Of a stretch of DNA of 64,000 nt, positions 1-9,697 are shown piece by piece. The position numbers and the translations under genes were made by a program. The notes beneath the pieces are model-generated. The model was not told the DNA's origin. It worked only from the letters and a program-made list of their open reading frames with translations, and ran no database searches. The stretch is taken from NCBI GenBank assembly GCA_026387935.1, contig JAPLKU010000020.1:1-64000 (forward strand), given 5' to 3'. Each line of letters begins with the position of its first letter. Position 1 is the first letter of the stretch. This DNA comes from Gemmatimonadota bacterium. GTDB taxonomy: Bacteria; Gemmatimonadota; Gemmatimonadetes; Gemmatimonadales; Gemmatimonadaceae.

Positions 1-260
1 CCGATGGCGCGCGCACGCAGGATCACCGTCTGCCCAGTCACTCGGGCGGCGGGGACGGTCAGCGTGTACACACCCGTCTGGGCGGTACCGACCTGAATAT
101 TGACGCCTTCGAGAGCAATGGCGGCGCCAAACATCGGCGTACCATTCTCGGCGGAGACTTTACCAGTGAACGTGGCAACCTGCGCGAACATCACTGAGGG
201 CACGCCTACAACGAGCAGCTTCGCCGTCGTAAGCCACCGCGACCGGGTCCAAATCGACAT
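1..260 (-). CDS. SusC/RagA-type TonB-linked receptor, N-terminal part (runs off the window)
   Basis: The minus strand is open from an ATG at 260 to the window edge (86 codons). A GAGGGAA ribosome-binding site lies about 6 nt before the ATG. The product starts with a basic N-terminus and a hydrophobic segment ending VMFAQ (signal peptide), followed by a carboxypeptidase-regulatory-like fold (TFTGKVSAENGTPMFGAAIA). This is how SusC/RagA outer-membrane importers begin, and it matches the complete receptor at 9.7 kb in organisation. Plug and barrel are outside the window, so substrate is unknown and a carboxypeptidase-regulatory protein without a barrel is possible. Confidence 0.7.
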   Translation of the reverse strand, partial: MSIWTRSRWLTTAKLLVVGVPSVMFAQVATFTGKVSAENGTPMFGAAIALEGVNIQVGTAQTGVYTLTVPAARVTGQTVILRARAI

Positions 261-493
261 CGTCTTCCCTCAACAGATGAAGGGGTGGGGATACAAATGA
301 CTATTGGGAGCAGCGCGCAGGAAAGGCGCTGTTCCTTTGCAGACAATACTTGGACAGGGGCTGTCTACGTCACATCCGCGTTACACATCTGCGTTATTGA
401 GAATAATTGTCGACGGCTTTTCTTGCCGCAAGTAGCACTTCATTCTAAGTTTTGGCCCGACACACCGGGGCATGCCTCGGCCATATTACGGCC
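261..493. other. Divergent intergenic region between a receptor gene and a DsbA-like gene
   Basis: This 233-nt gap must hold promoters for both neighbours. AT-rich patches occur around 395-420 and 440-455. I could not assign a convincing -35/-10 pair, and I see no RNA gene or repeat. Confidence 0.4.
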
Positions 494-1123
494 ATGCCCC
501 TGAACCCAACCGCCGCGTTCCGCTACGCCGCGATCGCGATTTTCTTCGCCGCGGCCCCATGCGCCGTGTCAACTGTTTCCGCCCAATCCGCCGGCGATTC
601 GCTCTCCGCGGCCGACAAAGCGCCGCTCTGGCTGCTCATCGTGAGCGACTTCCAATGCCCGTTTTGCCGCCGCTGGCATGTGGAAACGTGGGAGACGCTG
701 AAGAAGGAGTACGTCAACACCGGCAAGATCCGCGTCGCCTTTGTCAACTTCCCGCTCGGCATGCATCCGAACGCTCGGCCCGCTGCGATCACGGCGATGT
801 GTGCGTCGGCACAGGGAAAGTTCTGGCCCGTCGCTGACCTGATCTTCAAGTCGCAGGACAAATGGAAGGACCTCAAGGACGCGAGGCCATTCTTTGATTC
901 GGTGGCGAAAGCTGGCGGCACTGATCCGGCACGGCTCAAGACCTGCGAGGCCGGCACGTCGATCCCGGCCTTGGTGAACGCCGATGTCGTCCGAATGTCG
1001 CGCGCCCAGGCACAGTCGACGCCGACCTTCTTCATCGGGAGAGCGAAGATCGAGGGCGCAGAGCCCATCGCCACCTTTCGGCGTGCCATCGATGCCGAAC
1101 TCGCCGCCGCGACCAAGCGCTAG
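494..1123 (+). CDS. Exported DsbA-like thioredoxin-fold protein
   Basis: A 209-residue protein with a signal peptide (residues 1-31, ending SAQS), so it acts in the periplasm. A CPFC redox motif sits at residues 55-58 in DFQCPFCRRWH, and a STPTFFI segment near residue 180 supplies the cis-proline loop. The helical insert with a MHPNARPAA stretch fits the DsbA/Com1/ScsC-like family (thioredoxin_4). The likely role is thiol-disulfide exchange on exported proteins. I chose the ATG at 494 over one at 452 because the signal peptide begins directly there. waaA follows 24 nt downstream on the same strand. Confidence 0.82.
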   Translation: MPLNPTAAFRYAAIAIFFAAAPCAVSTVSAQSAGDSLSAADKAPLWLLIVSDFQCPFCRRWHVETWETLKKEYVNTGKIRVAFVNFPLGMHPNARPAAITAMCASAQGKFWPVADLIFKSQDKWKDLKDARPFFDSVAKAGGTDPARLKTCEAGTSIPALVNADVVRMSRAQAQSTPTFFIGRAKIEGAEPIATFRRAIDAELAAATKR

Positions 1124-1147
1124 GCCGATGAAGCACGAGAAGCCGGC

Positions 1148-2476
1148 ATGAATCCGTTCCTTCGCGCCCCGTACCAAGTGGCGGGCCAGCTCGCGAACCT
1201 GGTCGCCGGGTTCGTGCCCTCCGGCGGAGGAAAAGTGCGCCGCTCGTTTGCGGCGCGCGCCGGAGTCATCGAGCGCGCCCAGGCCTGGGCGCGAGACGAG
1301 CGCAGTCCGAGCGCCCCGCTCGTCTGGATTCATGCCGCATCCGTCGGCGAAGGACTGATGGCGAAGCCGGTCATCGACCGCATTCGCTACGAACGGCCCG
1401 ACGCGCAGATCGCGTACACGTTCTTTTCGCCAAGCGCGCAGGAGTTCGCGAAATCGCTTCGCGTGGACTTCGCCGACTACCTCCCTTTCGACACGGCGGA
1501 CGCCGCCGACGCGATGCTCACGGCGCTGACGCCGGCGATCATCATGTTCAGCAAGCTCGACGTCTGGCCGCTGCTCGTCGCGGCAGCGGCCCGCCGACAT
1601 GTGCGGCTGGTGCTCACGTCAGCGGCGCTGAGCGAATCGTCAGGGCGCCGCTCCGCGTTGGCCAAGCTGCTGCTCTCCGACGCGTACGGTTTGCTCGACG
1701 CCGTCGGTGCGGTACACGACGACGACGCCAAGCGCCTGGTCGAAATCGGCGTGCGCCCGGACCGTATCACGATCACCGGAGATGTGCGCTACGACCAGGT
1801 CTGGGAACGGGTCAACGCGCCATCACCAAACGCCGCGCTGCTCGCGGTACTCGAATCGGTCCGCCCCACACTCGTCGCGGGCAGCACCTGGCCCGGTGAC
1901 GACGCCTGCCTCTGCGACGGGTGGGCCCAGTTGTCCACACTCGCATCAGTTCCGAAACTGCGCATGATTATCGCACCGCACGAGCCCACCGCAGACGCAC
2001 TCGCGGCACTCGAAGCGCGCGCTGCCGGGATCGGCAAAACGTGCGAGCGCCTCTCTGCAGCCACGGCCAACACCGATCTCGTCCTGGTGGATCGCATGGG
2101 GGTACTCGCTGACCTCTACGCGCTTGCCGACGTCGCGTATGTCGGCGGCGGATTTCATGATGACGGACTGCACTCAGTCGTGGAGCCGGCCGCCTACGGA
2201 GCGCCTGTGCTTTTCGGGCCCCGCTTCGACGAGAGCCGCGATGCCGTGGCGCTTGTCGCCGCCGGCGGCGGCTTCAGCGTTGGATCGGGCGTGGCGCTGG
2301 CCACGCGGCTCGCGTCGCTGGTCAACGATCCCGCCACGCAAACGCGCGCCAGTGACAGCGCCGGAGAAACGGCGGGTCAATGCGCGCGTCGCGTAATTGT
2401 TGATGGACTCGGCGCGGCGGATCGTTCCGCCGCGCTCGTCGTGCCGCTGCTCAGACCTTTGAGGCCTTCTCGGTAA
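1148..2476 (+). CDS. waaA: 3-deoxy-D-manno-octulosonic acid (Kdo) transferase
   Basis: The 442-residue product transfers Kdo from CMP-Kdo to a lipid A precursor at the inner membrane. It has the family layout: an N-terminal GT30-type Rossmann half with WIHAASVGEG and YTFFSPSAQEF, then a GT-B C-terminal half with VAGSTWPGDD, IIAPHEP and a GGGFHDDGLHSVVEPAAYG nucleotide-sugar loop. The usual N-terminal membrane anchor is weak here. Its presence shows the organism makes LPS. The last 26 nt overlap the 3' end of atpC on the other strand. Confidence 0.9.
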   Translation: MNPFLRAPYQVAGQLANLVAGFVPSGGGKVRRSFAARAGVIERAQAWARDERSPSAPLVWIHAASVGEGLMAKPVIDRIRYERPDAQIAYTFFSPSAQEFAKSLRVDFADYLPFDTADAADAMLTALTPAIIMFSKLDVWPLLVAAAARRHVRLVLTSAALSESSGRRSALAKLLLSDAYGLLDAVGAVHDDDAKRLVEIGVRPDRITITGDVRYDQVWERVNAPSPNAALLAVLESVRPTLVAGSTWPGDDACLCDGWAQLSTLASVPKLRMIIAPHEPTADALAALEARAAGIGKTCERLSAATANTDLVLVDRMGVLADLYALADVAYVGGGFHDDGLHSVVEPAAYGAPVLFGPRFDESRDAVALVAAGGGFSVGSGVALATRLASLVNDPATQTRASDSAGETAGQCARRVIVDGLGAADRSAALVVPLLRPLRPSR

Positions 2477-2693
2477 CCACGCGGACGGTGTTCTCGTCCA
2501 CCTGAAGGAAACCGCCCTCGACCTTGAACGACTGACCGTCGCCAAGTCGCAGCGTGCCGGTGCCAAGGGTCGTCACCATTGCGGCGTGCCCGGTGAGAAT
2601 ACCCACTTCGCCGTCGAACGCCGGAGCGACGACGGACGACGCGTCGCCCTCAAAGAGGACGGCTTCCGGTGAGATGACGCTGACCCTGAGCAT
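2451..2693 (-). CDS. atpC: F1 ATP synthase epsilon subunit, short form
   Basis: The 80-residue product matches the beta-sandwich half of epsilon (LRVSVISPEAVLFEGDASSVVAPAFDGEVGILTGHA, quoted in part, then VEGGFLQVDENTVRVV). It stops directly after the sandwich, so the C-terminal pair of helices that inhibits the enzyme in E. coli and Bacillus is missing. Short epsilon subunits occur in some FCB bacteria, so this need not be a damaged gene. It is the last gene of atpAGDC, starts 2 nt after atpD stops, and overlaps waaA convergently. Confidence 0.9.
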   Translation of the reverse strand: MLRVSVISPEAVLFEGDASSVVAPAFDGEVGILTGHAAMVTTLGTGTLRLGDGQSFKVEGGFLQVDENTVRVVTEKASKV

Positions 2694-2695
2694 CC

Positions 2696-4198
<1,503 letters not shown>

Positions 4199-4215
4199 CA
4201 ACTGCCAACTCCACA

Positions 4216-5076
4216 TCATTCCAGTGCTGCAGCGCCGCCCACGATCTCGGCGATTTCCTGCGTGATGCTCGCCTGACGCGCGCGATTGTAGGTGCGGCGC
4301 AACCCCGTGATCATTTCGCCGGCGTTGTCCGTGGCGTTCTTCATGGCCGTGCGCTGCGTGCTGTAGAAGCCGGCAAACGTCTCGACCAGTGCGCGGTAGA
4401 GCGCGTTGCGCACATACGCCGGCAGCAGCGTGGTCAGGATGTCCGCCGCCGACGGGAAGAGCAAATAGTCCTTCTGCGCCGTTCCAGCTGCCGGAGGTGG
4501 CACGGGCAGCACTCGCACCGTGACGGCCGGTGACGACACCGGCGACTTGAACTGCGAATGCACGACATAGACGGCGTCGACTTCACCCGCGGCGAATGCC
4601 GCCATCGGCCCATCCACGAGCGAGGCCGCATCATCGGCCGTCGGCTTGTCACCGATGTCGGTGCGCTGCACGAGCATCGTCCGACCGATGTATTTGAAGT
4701 AGCCAATACCCTTGCGACCCATCACGTGCAGGTCCACCTGGGTACCGGCCGCATCGAGGCGAGCCACCAGCTGGCGCGCTTCCTTGATGAGGTTGGAGTT
4801 GAAGGCGCCGGCCAGGCCGCGATTCGCCGTAAGGAGAATGACCGCCGCGCGCTTCTCGATCTCGGGCTGACGGAGCAACGGAAACGCACCGGCATTCTCC
4901 GGGCTGTACAAGCGCGAAATCACATCCGAGAGCGCCGACGCATACGGACGCGCCGCAATGACGCGGTCAATCGCCCGCTTCATCTTCGACGTCGCGACCA
5001 TCTCCAGCGTGCGCGTGATCTTGCGCGTGTTCTCGGTGGATTTGATCCGACCGAGGAGCTCTCGTCCTTTGGCCAT
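4216..5076 (-). CDS. atpG: F1 ATP synthase gamma subunit
   Basis: The 286-residue central-stalk subunit. The N-terminal helix MAKGRELLGRIKSTENTRKI and the C-terminal helix with MKNATDNAGEMI, LRRTYNRARQASITQEIAEI form the conserved coiled coil that turns inside the alpha3beta3 ring. LTANRGLAGAFN is the conserved Rossmann-like loop. It begins 9 nt after the atpA stop and is followed by a 95-nt spacer before atpD. Confidence 0.96.
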   Translation of the reverse strand: MAKGRELLGRIKSTENTRKITRTLEMVATSKMKRAIDRVIAARPYASALSDVISRLYSPENAGAFPLLRQPEIEKRAAVILLTANRGLAGAFNSNLIKEARQLVARLDAAGTQVDLHVMGRKGIGYFKYIGRTMLVQRTDIGDKPTADDAASLVDGPMAAFAAGEVDAVYVVHSQFKSPVSSPAVTVRVLPVPPPAAGTAQKDYLLFPSAADILTTLLPAYVRNALYRALVETFAGFYSTQRTAMKNATDNAGEMITGLRRTYNRARQASITQEIAEIVGGAAALE

Positions 5077-5085
5077 GGGCTGCGA

Positions 5086-6654
5086 CTACTTCGCGGAGGC
5101 CTTGTACTGCTCGATACCGCGGCGCAGCTCAGCCTCGGTGTCCTTCGAGATCGCCTTTTCCGAACGGATCTTGTCGACCACCTGCGGGAACTGCGCCTTC
5201 AGGTACGCATGGAAGCCCGTTTCCCAGTCGCGAACCTTCGCGACCGGCACGTCGTCGATATAGCCGTTGATCACGGCGAAAATGATCATCGACTGCGACT
5301 CAAACGCCATCGGCTGATACTGGCCTTGCTTCAACATTTCCACCGTGCGCGCACCGCGATCGAGCTGGCGCTTCGTGGCCGCATCGAGGTCGCTGGCGAA
5401 TGCCGAGAACGCTTCGAGTTCGCGATACTGCGCGAGGTCGAGACGGAGCCGGCCGGCCACACCCTTCATGGCCTTCGTCTGCGCGGCGCCACCAACGCGG
5501 CTGACGGAGATACCGACGTTCACGGCCGGGCGCACGCCCGAGTAGAACAAGTCGCCTTCGAGGAAGATCTGGCCGTCGGTGATCGAGATGACGTTCGTCG
5601 GGATGTACGCCGACACGTCACCGGCCTGCGTTTCGATGACGGGCAGTGCCGTCATCGATCCGCCCGCCTTCAGGATCGTCTTGCCGTCCACGATCTTCGG
5701 ATCTTCCGAGAGCTTCGCGGCGCGCTCGAGCAGGCGTGAATGGAGATAGAACACGTCGCCCGGGAATGCTTCGCGGCCCGGTGGACGACGAAGGATCAGC
5801 GAAAGCTGGCGATACGCGGCCGCCTGCTTCGTGAGGTCGTCGTACACGGCGAGCGTCGCCTTGCCTTCGTTGTACATGAAATACTCGGCCATCGCCGCGC
5901 CCGAATACGGCGCGATGTACTGCATCGGGGCCGGGTCAGACGCGGTCGCGGCAACGACAATCGTGTACTCCATCGCGCCGGCGGACTTGAGGCGCTCGAC
6001 AACACTCGCCACCGTCGATGCCTTCTGGCCGATGGCGACGTACACGCACACCACGCCAGTGCCCTTCTGATTGATGATTGTGTCAACGGCGATGGCAGTC
6101 TTCCCCGTGCCTCGGTCGCCGATGATGAGCTCTCTCTGACCCCTGCCAATAGGAATCATCGAGTCGATGGCCTTGATGCCGGTCTGGAGCGGCTCCTTCA
6201 CGGGCGAGCGCACGATGATGCCAGGGGCTTCGCTCTCGACCTTGCGGGTGAGCTTCGAGTTGATCGGGCCGAGGCCATCAATCGGACGGCCGAGCGGATC
6301 GACGACGCGGCCGATCATTTCCGGACCGACCGGCACTTCGAGCACGCGGCCGGTGCGACGAACTTCATCGCCTTCCTTGAGCTGCAGATAGTCGCCGAGG
6401 ACCACTGAGCCGATGTTGTCTTCTTCGAGGTTGAGCGCGAGGGCGGTGATTTTGGCCCCGGTCTTGGCGCTCGTGACTTCGAGCATTTCGCCGGCCATGG
6501 CTTTTTGCAGGCCATAGATGCGGGCGACGCCGTCCTTCACCTCAAGCACCGTCCCCACTTCCTCAACATCGAGGGAGTTCAGGTCAGCGGCTTCGATTTC
6601 CCGAAGCAGGATGTCCTTGATTTCACCGGGGCGGAGCGACGTCTGCGTAGCCAT
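5086..6654 (-). CDS. atpA: F1 ATP synthase alpha subunit
   Basis: The 522-residue non-catalytic nucleotide-binding subunit. Walker A is [37 protein letters not shown] and [28 protein letters not shown] (in part) are signature segments. I place the start at the ATG at 6654 ([14 protein letters not shown]), where homologues begin; an in-frame extension to 6747 would run through the promoter. It is the first gene of the cluster: delta (atpH) and the Fo genes are not next to it, so the ATP-synthase genes are split in this genome. Confidence 0.97.
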   Translation of the reverse strand: MATQTSLRPGEIKDILLREIEAADLNSLDVEEVGTVLEVKDGVARIYGLQKAMAGEMLEVTSAKTGAKITALALNLEEDNIGSVVLGDYLQLKEGDEVRRTGRVLEVPVGPEMIGRVVDPLGRPIDGLGPINSKLTRKVESEAPGIIVRSPVKEPLQTGIKAIDSMIPIGRGQRELIIGDRGTGKTAIAVDTIINQKGTGVVCVYVAIGQKASTVASVVERLKSAGAMEYTIVVAATASDPAPMQYIAPYSGAAMAEYFMYNEGKATLAVYDDLTKQAAAYRQLSLILRRPPGREAFPGDVFYLHSRLLERAAKLSEDPKIVDGKTILKAGGSMTALPVIETQAGDVSAYIPTNVISITDGQIFLEGDLFYSGVRPAVNVGISVSRVGGAAQTKAMKGVAGRLRLDLAQYRELEAFSAFASDLDAATKRQLDRGARTVEMLKQGQYQPMAFESQSMIIFAVINGYIDDVPVAKVRDWETGFHAYLKAQFPQVVDKIRSEKAISKDTEAELRRGIEQYKASAK

Positions 6655-6698
6655 TGTTTGATCGAAACCTGAGTGGGGTCTCTGCGGGGTCAGTTGGT

Positions 6699-6720
6699 GC
6701 TTGTGAAAAATATCACAAGC
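6699..6720. promoter_or_regulatory. CRP/FNR-type operator over the probable atpA promoter
   Basis: A perfect 22-bp palindrome with 8-nt arms and a 6-nt spacer (GCTTGTGA-N6-TCACAAGC), containing the TGTGA-N6-TCACA core of CRP-family sites. On the minus strand the spacer reads TATTTT and lies 16 nt after a TTGCGC (6734-6729), which makes a plausible -10/-35 pair for atpA. A factor bound here would cover the -10 element, suggesting repression. Sequence and geometry are seen; the binding factor is inferred, and no crp-like gene lies in this window. Confidence 0.6.
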
Positions 6721-6808
6721 GCTTTCTGGCGCAAGCTTCCAGCGCATCCATAAGAGAGCGTCGACAGGCCTCCGCCGCTAGCGCATGGCTCGGGCCTCGG
6801 CCGAATGT

Positions 6809-6837
6809 GTGATCGGATGAACGCGAATGTGGCGAAT
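6809..6837 (+). repeat. Left inverted repeat of the GxxExxY unit
   Basis: A 29-nt sequence beginning GTGATCGGATGAACGCG. It matches the reverse complement of 7317-7345 at 27 of 29 positions. It lies 83 nt before the GxxExxY start codon. Confidence 0.85.
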
Positions 6838-6919
6838 AAGGTGGATACGCAACGGTGAAATGATTGGGACTGCAACAACATGGTTGCCGCGTCCGGTCAG
6901 CGCCGGTGCATCGTGCCGA

Positions 6920-7351
6920 ATGCATGGTGAACACCTCCTCGAGCGGGAACTCACCCGCTCCGTCATCGGCGCGTTTTACGACGCATACAACAAGCTCGGG
7001 TTCGGATTTCTCGAGAGCGTCTGCGCGGCGGGGCTCGAACGCCAGCTGAAGCAGCGCGGACACAGCGTGTCGCGGGAGCACGCCGTCCCCGTGATTTACG
7101 ACGGCGTCGAAATCGCCTTCCAACGCATCGACATGCTCGTCGACGGGCGCCTGGTCGTGGAGATCAAGTCGACGGAGCTGCTCTCTGCGGCCGCGAAACG
7201 CCAATTGTTCAACTACCTCCGCGGCACCGGTATGTCGGTTGGGCTCCTGCTCCACTTCGGCCCTGAACCCCGGTTCTACAGACTGGTCCACACCGCCCGC
7301 ACCGTGAATCAGCCCGATTCGCCCCATCCGCGTTCATCCGATCACGGATAG
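6920..7351 (+). CDS. GxxExxY family protein (PD-(D/E)XK nuclease-like)
   Basis: A 143-residue protein of the GxxExxY family, which belongs to the PD-(D/E)XK nuclease-like group. The name motif is at residues 29-35 as GFLESVC, so the final Tyr is Cys here. A nuclease-type core follows: Asp71 in RIDMLVDGR and Glu81-Ile82-Lys83 in VVEIKS. Gly28-Arg41 and Gln95-Tyr99 (QLFNYL) are also family-like. The cellular role of this family is not established. The gene stands alone and the right inverted repeat (7317-7345) codes for residues 133-142. I chose the ATG at 6920 (MHGEHLLERELT) because homologues start close to the LTxxVIGAFYDAYNKLG helix. Confidence 0.85.
   Translation: MHGEHLLERELTRSVIGAFYDAYNKLGFGFLESVCAAGLERQLKQRGHSVSREHAVPVIYDGVEIAFQRIDMLVDGRLVVEIKSTELLSAAAKRQLFNYLRGTGMSVGLLLHFGPEPRFYRLVHTARTVNQPDSPHPRSSDHG
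7317..7345 (-). repeat. Right inverted repeat of the GxxExxY unit
   Basis: Reverse-complement partner of 6809-6837 (27 of 29 identical). It lies inside the 3' end of the GxxExxY reading frame, six nucleotides before its last base. Together the arms bound a 537-bp unit. Confidence 0.85.
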
Positions 7352-7404
7352 AGCCGAGACCCCAGCCGAGCGCATGCAGCGGCAGCCAGTCGAAGCGGAC
7401 ACGA

Positions 7405-8223
7405 CTAGCTCCGCGAGCGCCCCCTTCCCTGCAGGAACCGCTCGATGATATCGCCGGTCCGCAGCCGCGCCAGCGAGGCCGAGCGCGTTCCGCACACGCG
7501 CTGCGCAGTACTCGTGAGGTGCGATGGCGATGCATACTCCAGCACGCGCGCGACGTCAGCCGCATCGTAGCCAGGGCACTTCGACAACTCCGCCGCCGCA
7601 ATCACGCGCACGAGGTCGATCACACGCTTGAGATTCGGCGCCCCCGCCGTCGCAAAGCTGCGCGAGAGGTGCTCGCGGGTCACACCAAGCGCGCGCGCGA
7701 GAAGATCGGTGCGCACCGGGCGTCCGCCGCGGCCAACAATCCAACGCCAGGCCCGCCGCTGCACCGGCGACTCAAGCCCCAGTTCGCCATGCGCCGGCTC
7801 GAGCGCCGTGGCAAAGCGCGCCGTGAAGGCCATCGGCACGACGATATCCCGAAGGGCCGTGTCATCAATACCATCGCCGAGGACGTCGGCAAACTCGAGT
7901 GACGCGCAGCGCGCGACCGTCGGCGCGTCGGCGGCCCGGAGTGGTGTCCAAGCGAAAAACGGCGTGCAGGGAAAATCCGCCGCGAGGCCGGCGGCCTTCC
8001 AGGTGTCGTCGGTGGGACCGGCCACGTCCACGACGACGAGGTCCACGAGCGTACGGGCAAAGGCTTCGCCCAGTTCGCCGGCGGAGCGGCACAGAATCAT
8101 CCGCCCACGCCGCCGCGGAAAAGCGCGCTTGACCAGATCGCGGGTCCGTTCGTGGGCGGCGTATGCCGCGACCGTGGGGCCGCCATCGCCGGCCGCGGGA
8201 ATCGCGCGCGCCGGAACGATCAT
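7405..8223 (-). CDS. AraC-type transcriptional regulator
   Basis: A 272-residue protein. The C-terminal ~100 residues form the two helix-turn-helix units of the AraC family (TDLLARALGVTREHLSRSF and ADVARVLEYASPSHLTSTAQR, each in the expected place). The N-terminal ~130 residues contain alternating strands such as LVDLVVVDVAGP and ADVLGDGID that resemble a degenerate receiver domain, without a clear phospho-acceptor set. Ligand or signal is unknown. Its ATG overlaps the NUDIX stop codon by four bases, so the two are probably cotranslated. Confidence 0.75.
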   Translation of the reverse strand: MIVPARAIPAAGDGGPTVAAYAAHERTRDLVKRAFPRRRGRMILCRSAGELGEAFARTLVDLVVVDVAGPTDDTWKAAGLAADFPCTPFFAWTPLRAADAPTVARCASLEFADVLGDGIDDTALRDIVVPMAFTARFATALEPAHGELGLESPVQRRAWRWIVGRGGRPVRTDLLARALGVTREHLSRSFATAGAPNLKRVIDLVRVIAAAELSKCPGYDAADVARVLEYASPSHLTSTAQRVCGTRSASLARLRTGDIIERFLQGRGRSRS

Positions 8224-8690
8224 GTCACGGGGCCCAGCACCAGCGCGCCGGCAGCGGCCAGCACTTCGCGGGCATTCTCGTGCGTCAGCATTCGCTGGCC
8301 CTGCTCAATGGTCACCCAGCGACAGGCGATAATTCCTTCGGCGCGCTGCGGCTTCGTGCGACGGTCGGGCGTCTCGAGCGCAAAGAAGTGGCAGGTCTTG
8401 TGAATCAGCTTGCCGCGAAAGCGAAATCGCCAATCGATGCTGCACACTTCGGCAACGACATCGAGATGGTCGAGTCCGGTTTCTTCTCGCACTTCGCGCA
8501 CAGCCGCTTCCGGAAATGCTTCGCCCGCTTCGACATGCCCCTTGGGAAATCCCCAACTCCGGTGCGCGTCGCGAATGAGCAGCACCAGTGTGCGTGCGCC
8601 GTCGCGCCGAAACACCACACCACCCGCCGACGTCTCGCGCTTCGCCTTCTGGTCGCGAGGTGGTGCCGTCTTCCGCGGGACCGGTTTCAA
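8220..8690 (-). CDS. NUDIX hydrolase
   Basis: A 156-residue protein with a complete NUDIX box at residues 51-73 (GHVEAGEAFPEAAVREVREE followed by TGL), the Mg-binding site that hydrolyses nucleoside diphosphates linked to another group. The N-terminal basic stretch and ETSAGGVVFRR strand are typical of the diadenosine-polyphosphate/MutT-like subgroup, but the substrate cannot be told from sequence. It overlaps both neighbours by four bases (ATGA), within the mlaF-like-NUDIX-araC operon. Confidence 0.88.
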   Translation of the reverse strand: MKPVPRKTAPPRDQKAKRETSAGGVVFRRDGARTLVLLIRDAHRSWGFPKGHVEAGEAFPEAAVREVREETGLDHLDVVAEVCSIDWRFRFRGKLIHKTCHFFALETPDRRTKPQRAEGIIACRWVTIEQGQRMLTHENAREVLAAAGALVLGPVT

Positions 8691-9448
8691 GGCGCCACGG
8701 TCAGCAGTTCCTGGCCGATCGGTGTGGCCTTGCCTTCGATGAACTGCCGTACGACAGGGTCAGTCGTGTGGCGAATCGCGTCCGGCGTGCCGCACTGGCG
8801 CACCTTGCCTTCATAGAGCATCGCGATGCGCGTGCCAATCCCCCACGCCGTGCGCAAGTCGTGCGTGATGATGATGCTGGTCACGCCGAGCTGCTGCTGC
8901 ATGCGGAGCATGAGATCGTCAATGACGGCGGCGGTGACCGGGTCGAGGCCCGTGGTCGGCTCATCGTATAGGAGGTACTTCGGGCGCAGCGCGATCGCCC
9001 GGGCAATTCCCACGCGCTTGCGCATACCACCCGAGAGATCGCTCGGCATGACCTCCGCGGCGGCGGGGAGGTCGACGAGTGCCAGGGCTTCATGTACGCG
9101 CGCCTGCACATCGGACTCGGCGAGCCGCCCCTGTTTGCGCAGCCCCATCGCGACATTTTCCCCGACGGACATCGAGTCGAAAAGCGCCGCCGACTGAAAG
9201 ACGTAGCCGATGTGTGACCGCAATTCATAGAGCTCGGGCCGCGTCAGCTTCGGGACCTCCTTTCCGTCTACCGTGACCGATCCCTGATCGGGCTCGAGCA
9301 GCCCCACGATGTGCTTGATCGCGACGCTCTTACCGGACCCGGAGTAGCCAAGGATCACGGCAATATCGCCCTCCCGGACCTCAAGCGAAAAACCGTTGAG
9401 GACGCGTTTGGACCCGAAGGCCTTATGGACGTTGTCGAGGACTATCAT
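8687..9448 (-). CDS. MlaF-like ABC transporter ATP-binding protein
   Basis: A 253-residue ABC ATPase. Walker A is GYSGSGKS (residues 34-41), Q-loop FQSAALFDSM, signature DLSGGMRKR, Walker B YLLYDEPTTGLDP, H-loop ITHDL. The FQSAALFDSMSVxENVAMGLR and SGGMRKRVGIARA forms are characteristic of MlaF/Mkl ATPases that power intermembrane phospholipid (MCE) transport. The permease (mlaE) and MCE-domain subunit are not adjacent, so its partners must be encoded elsewhere. It heads an overlapping three-gene operon. Confidence 0.88.
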   Translation of the reverse strand: MIVLDNVHKAFGSKRVLNGFSLEVREGDIAVILGYSGSGKSVAIKHIVGLLEPDQGSVTVDGKEVPKLTRPELYELRSHIGYVFQSAALFDSMSVGENVAMGLRKQGRLAESDVQARVHEALALVDLPAAAEVMPSDLSGGMRKRVGIARAIALRPKYLLYDEPTTGLDPVTAAVIDDLMLRMQQQLGVTSIIITHDLRTAWGIGTRIAMLYEGKVRQCGTPDAIRHTTDPVVRQFIEGKATPIGQELLTVAP

Positions 9449-9697
9449 GGCGGGGCCGGTTCAATAGTTCAATATAGGACGGCCGCGACTGCCGCGCGGA
9501 TTTACCCCGCGACCGCGGCGGGCGTCACAAACTTCCAAAATCTTACGGCGGCATTGAGCGGTCAAAGTCGTTACACAGCCTTGACATAGCAGGGGCATCG
9601 GCGGAAGTTCAGCAAGGTTCCAGCGGAAGGTTTTGTGAGTTCAACCGGGAGAAATCCGGCATCCGCAAAGCCCCACTACTTCTTCGGAGGCACCTCC
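9449..9697. other. Divergent intergenic region before the susC gene
   Basis: A 249-nt region between divergent genes. A TTGACA lies at 9581-9586, about 110 nt before the receptor start, but no good -10 follows at normal spacing. A GGAGG ribosome-binding site at 9686-9690 precedes the GTG at 9698 by 7 nt. Confidence 0.4.
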
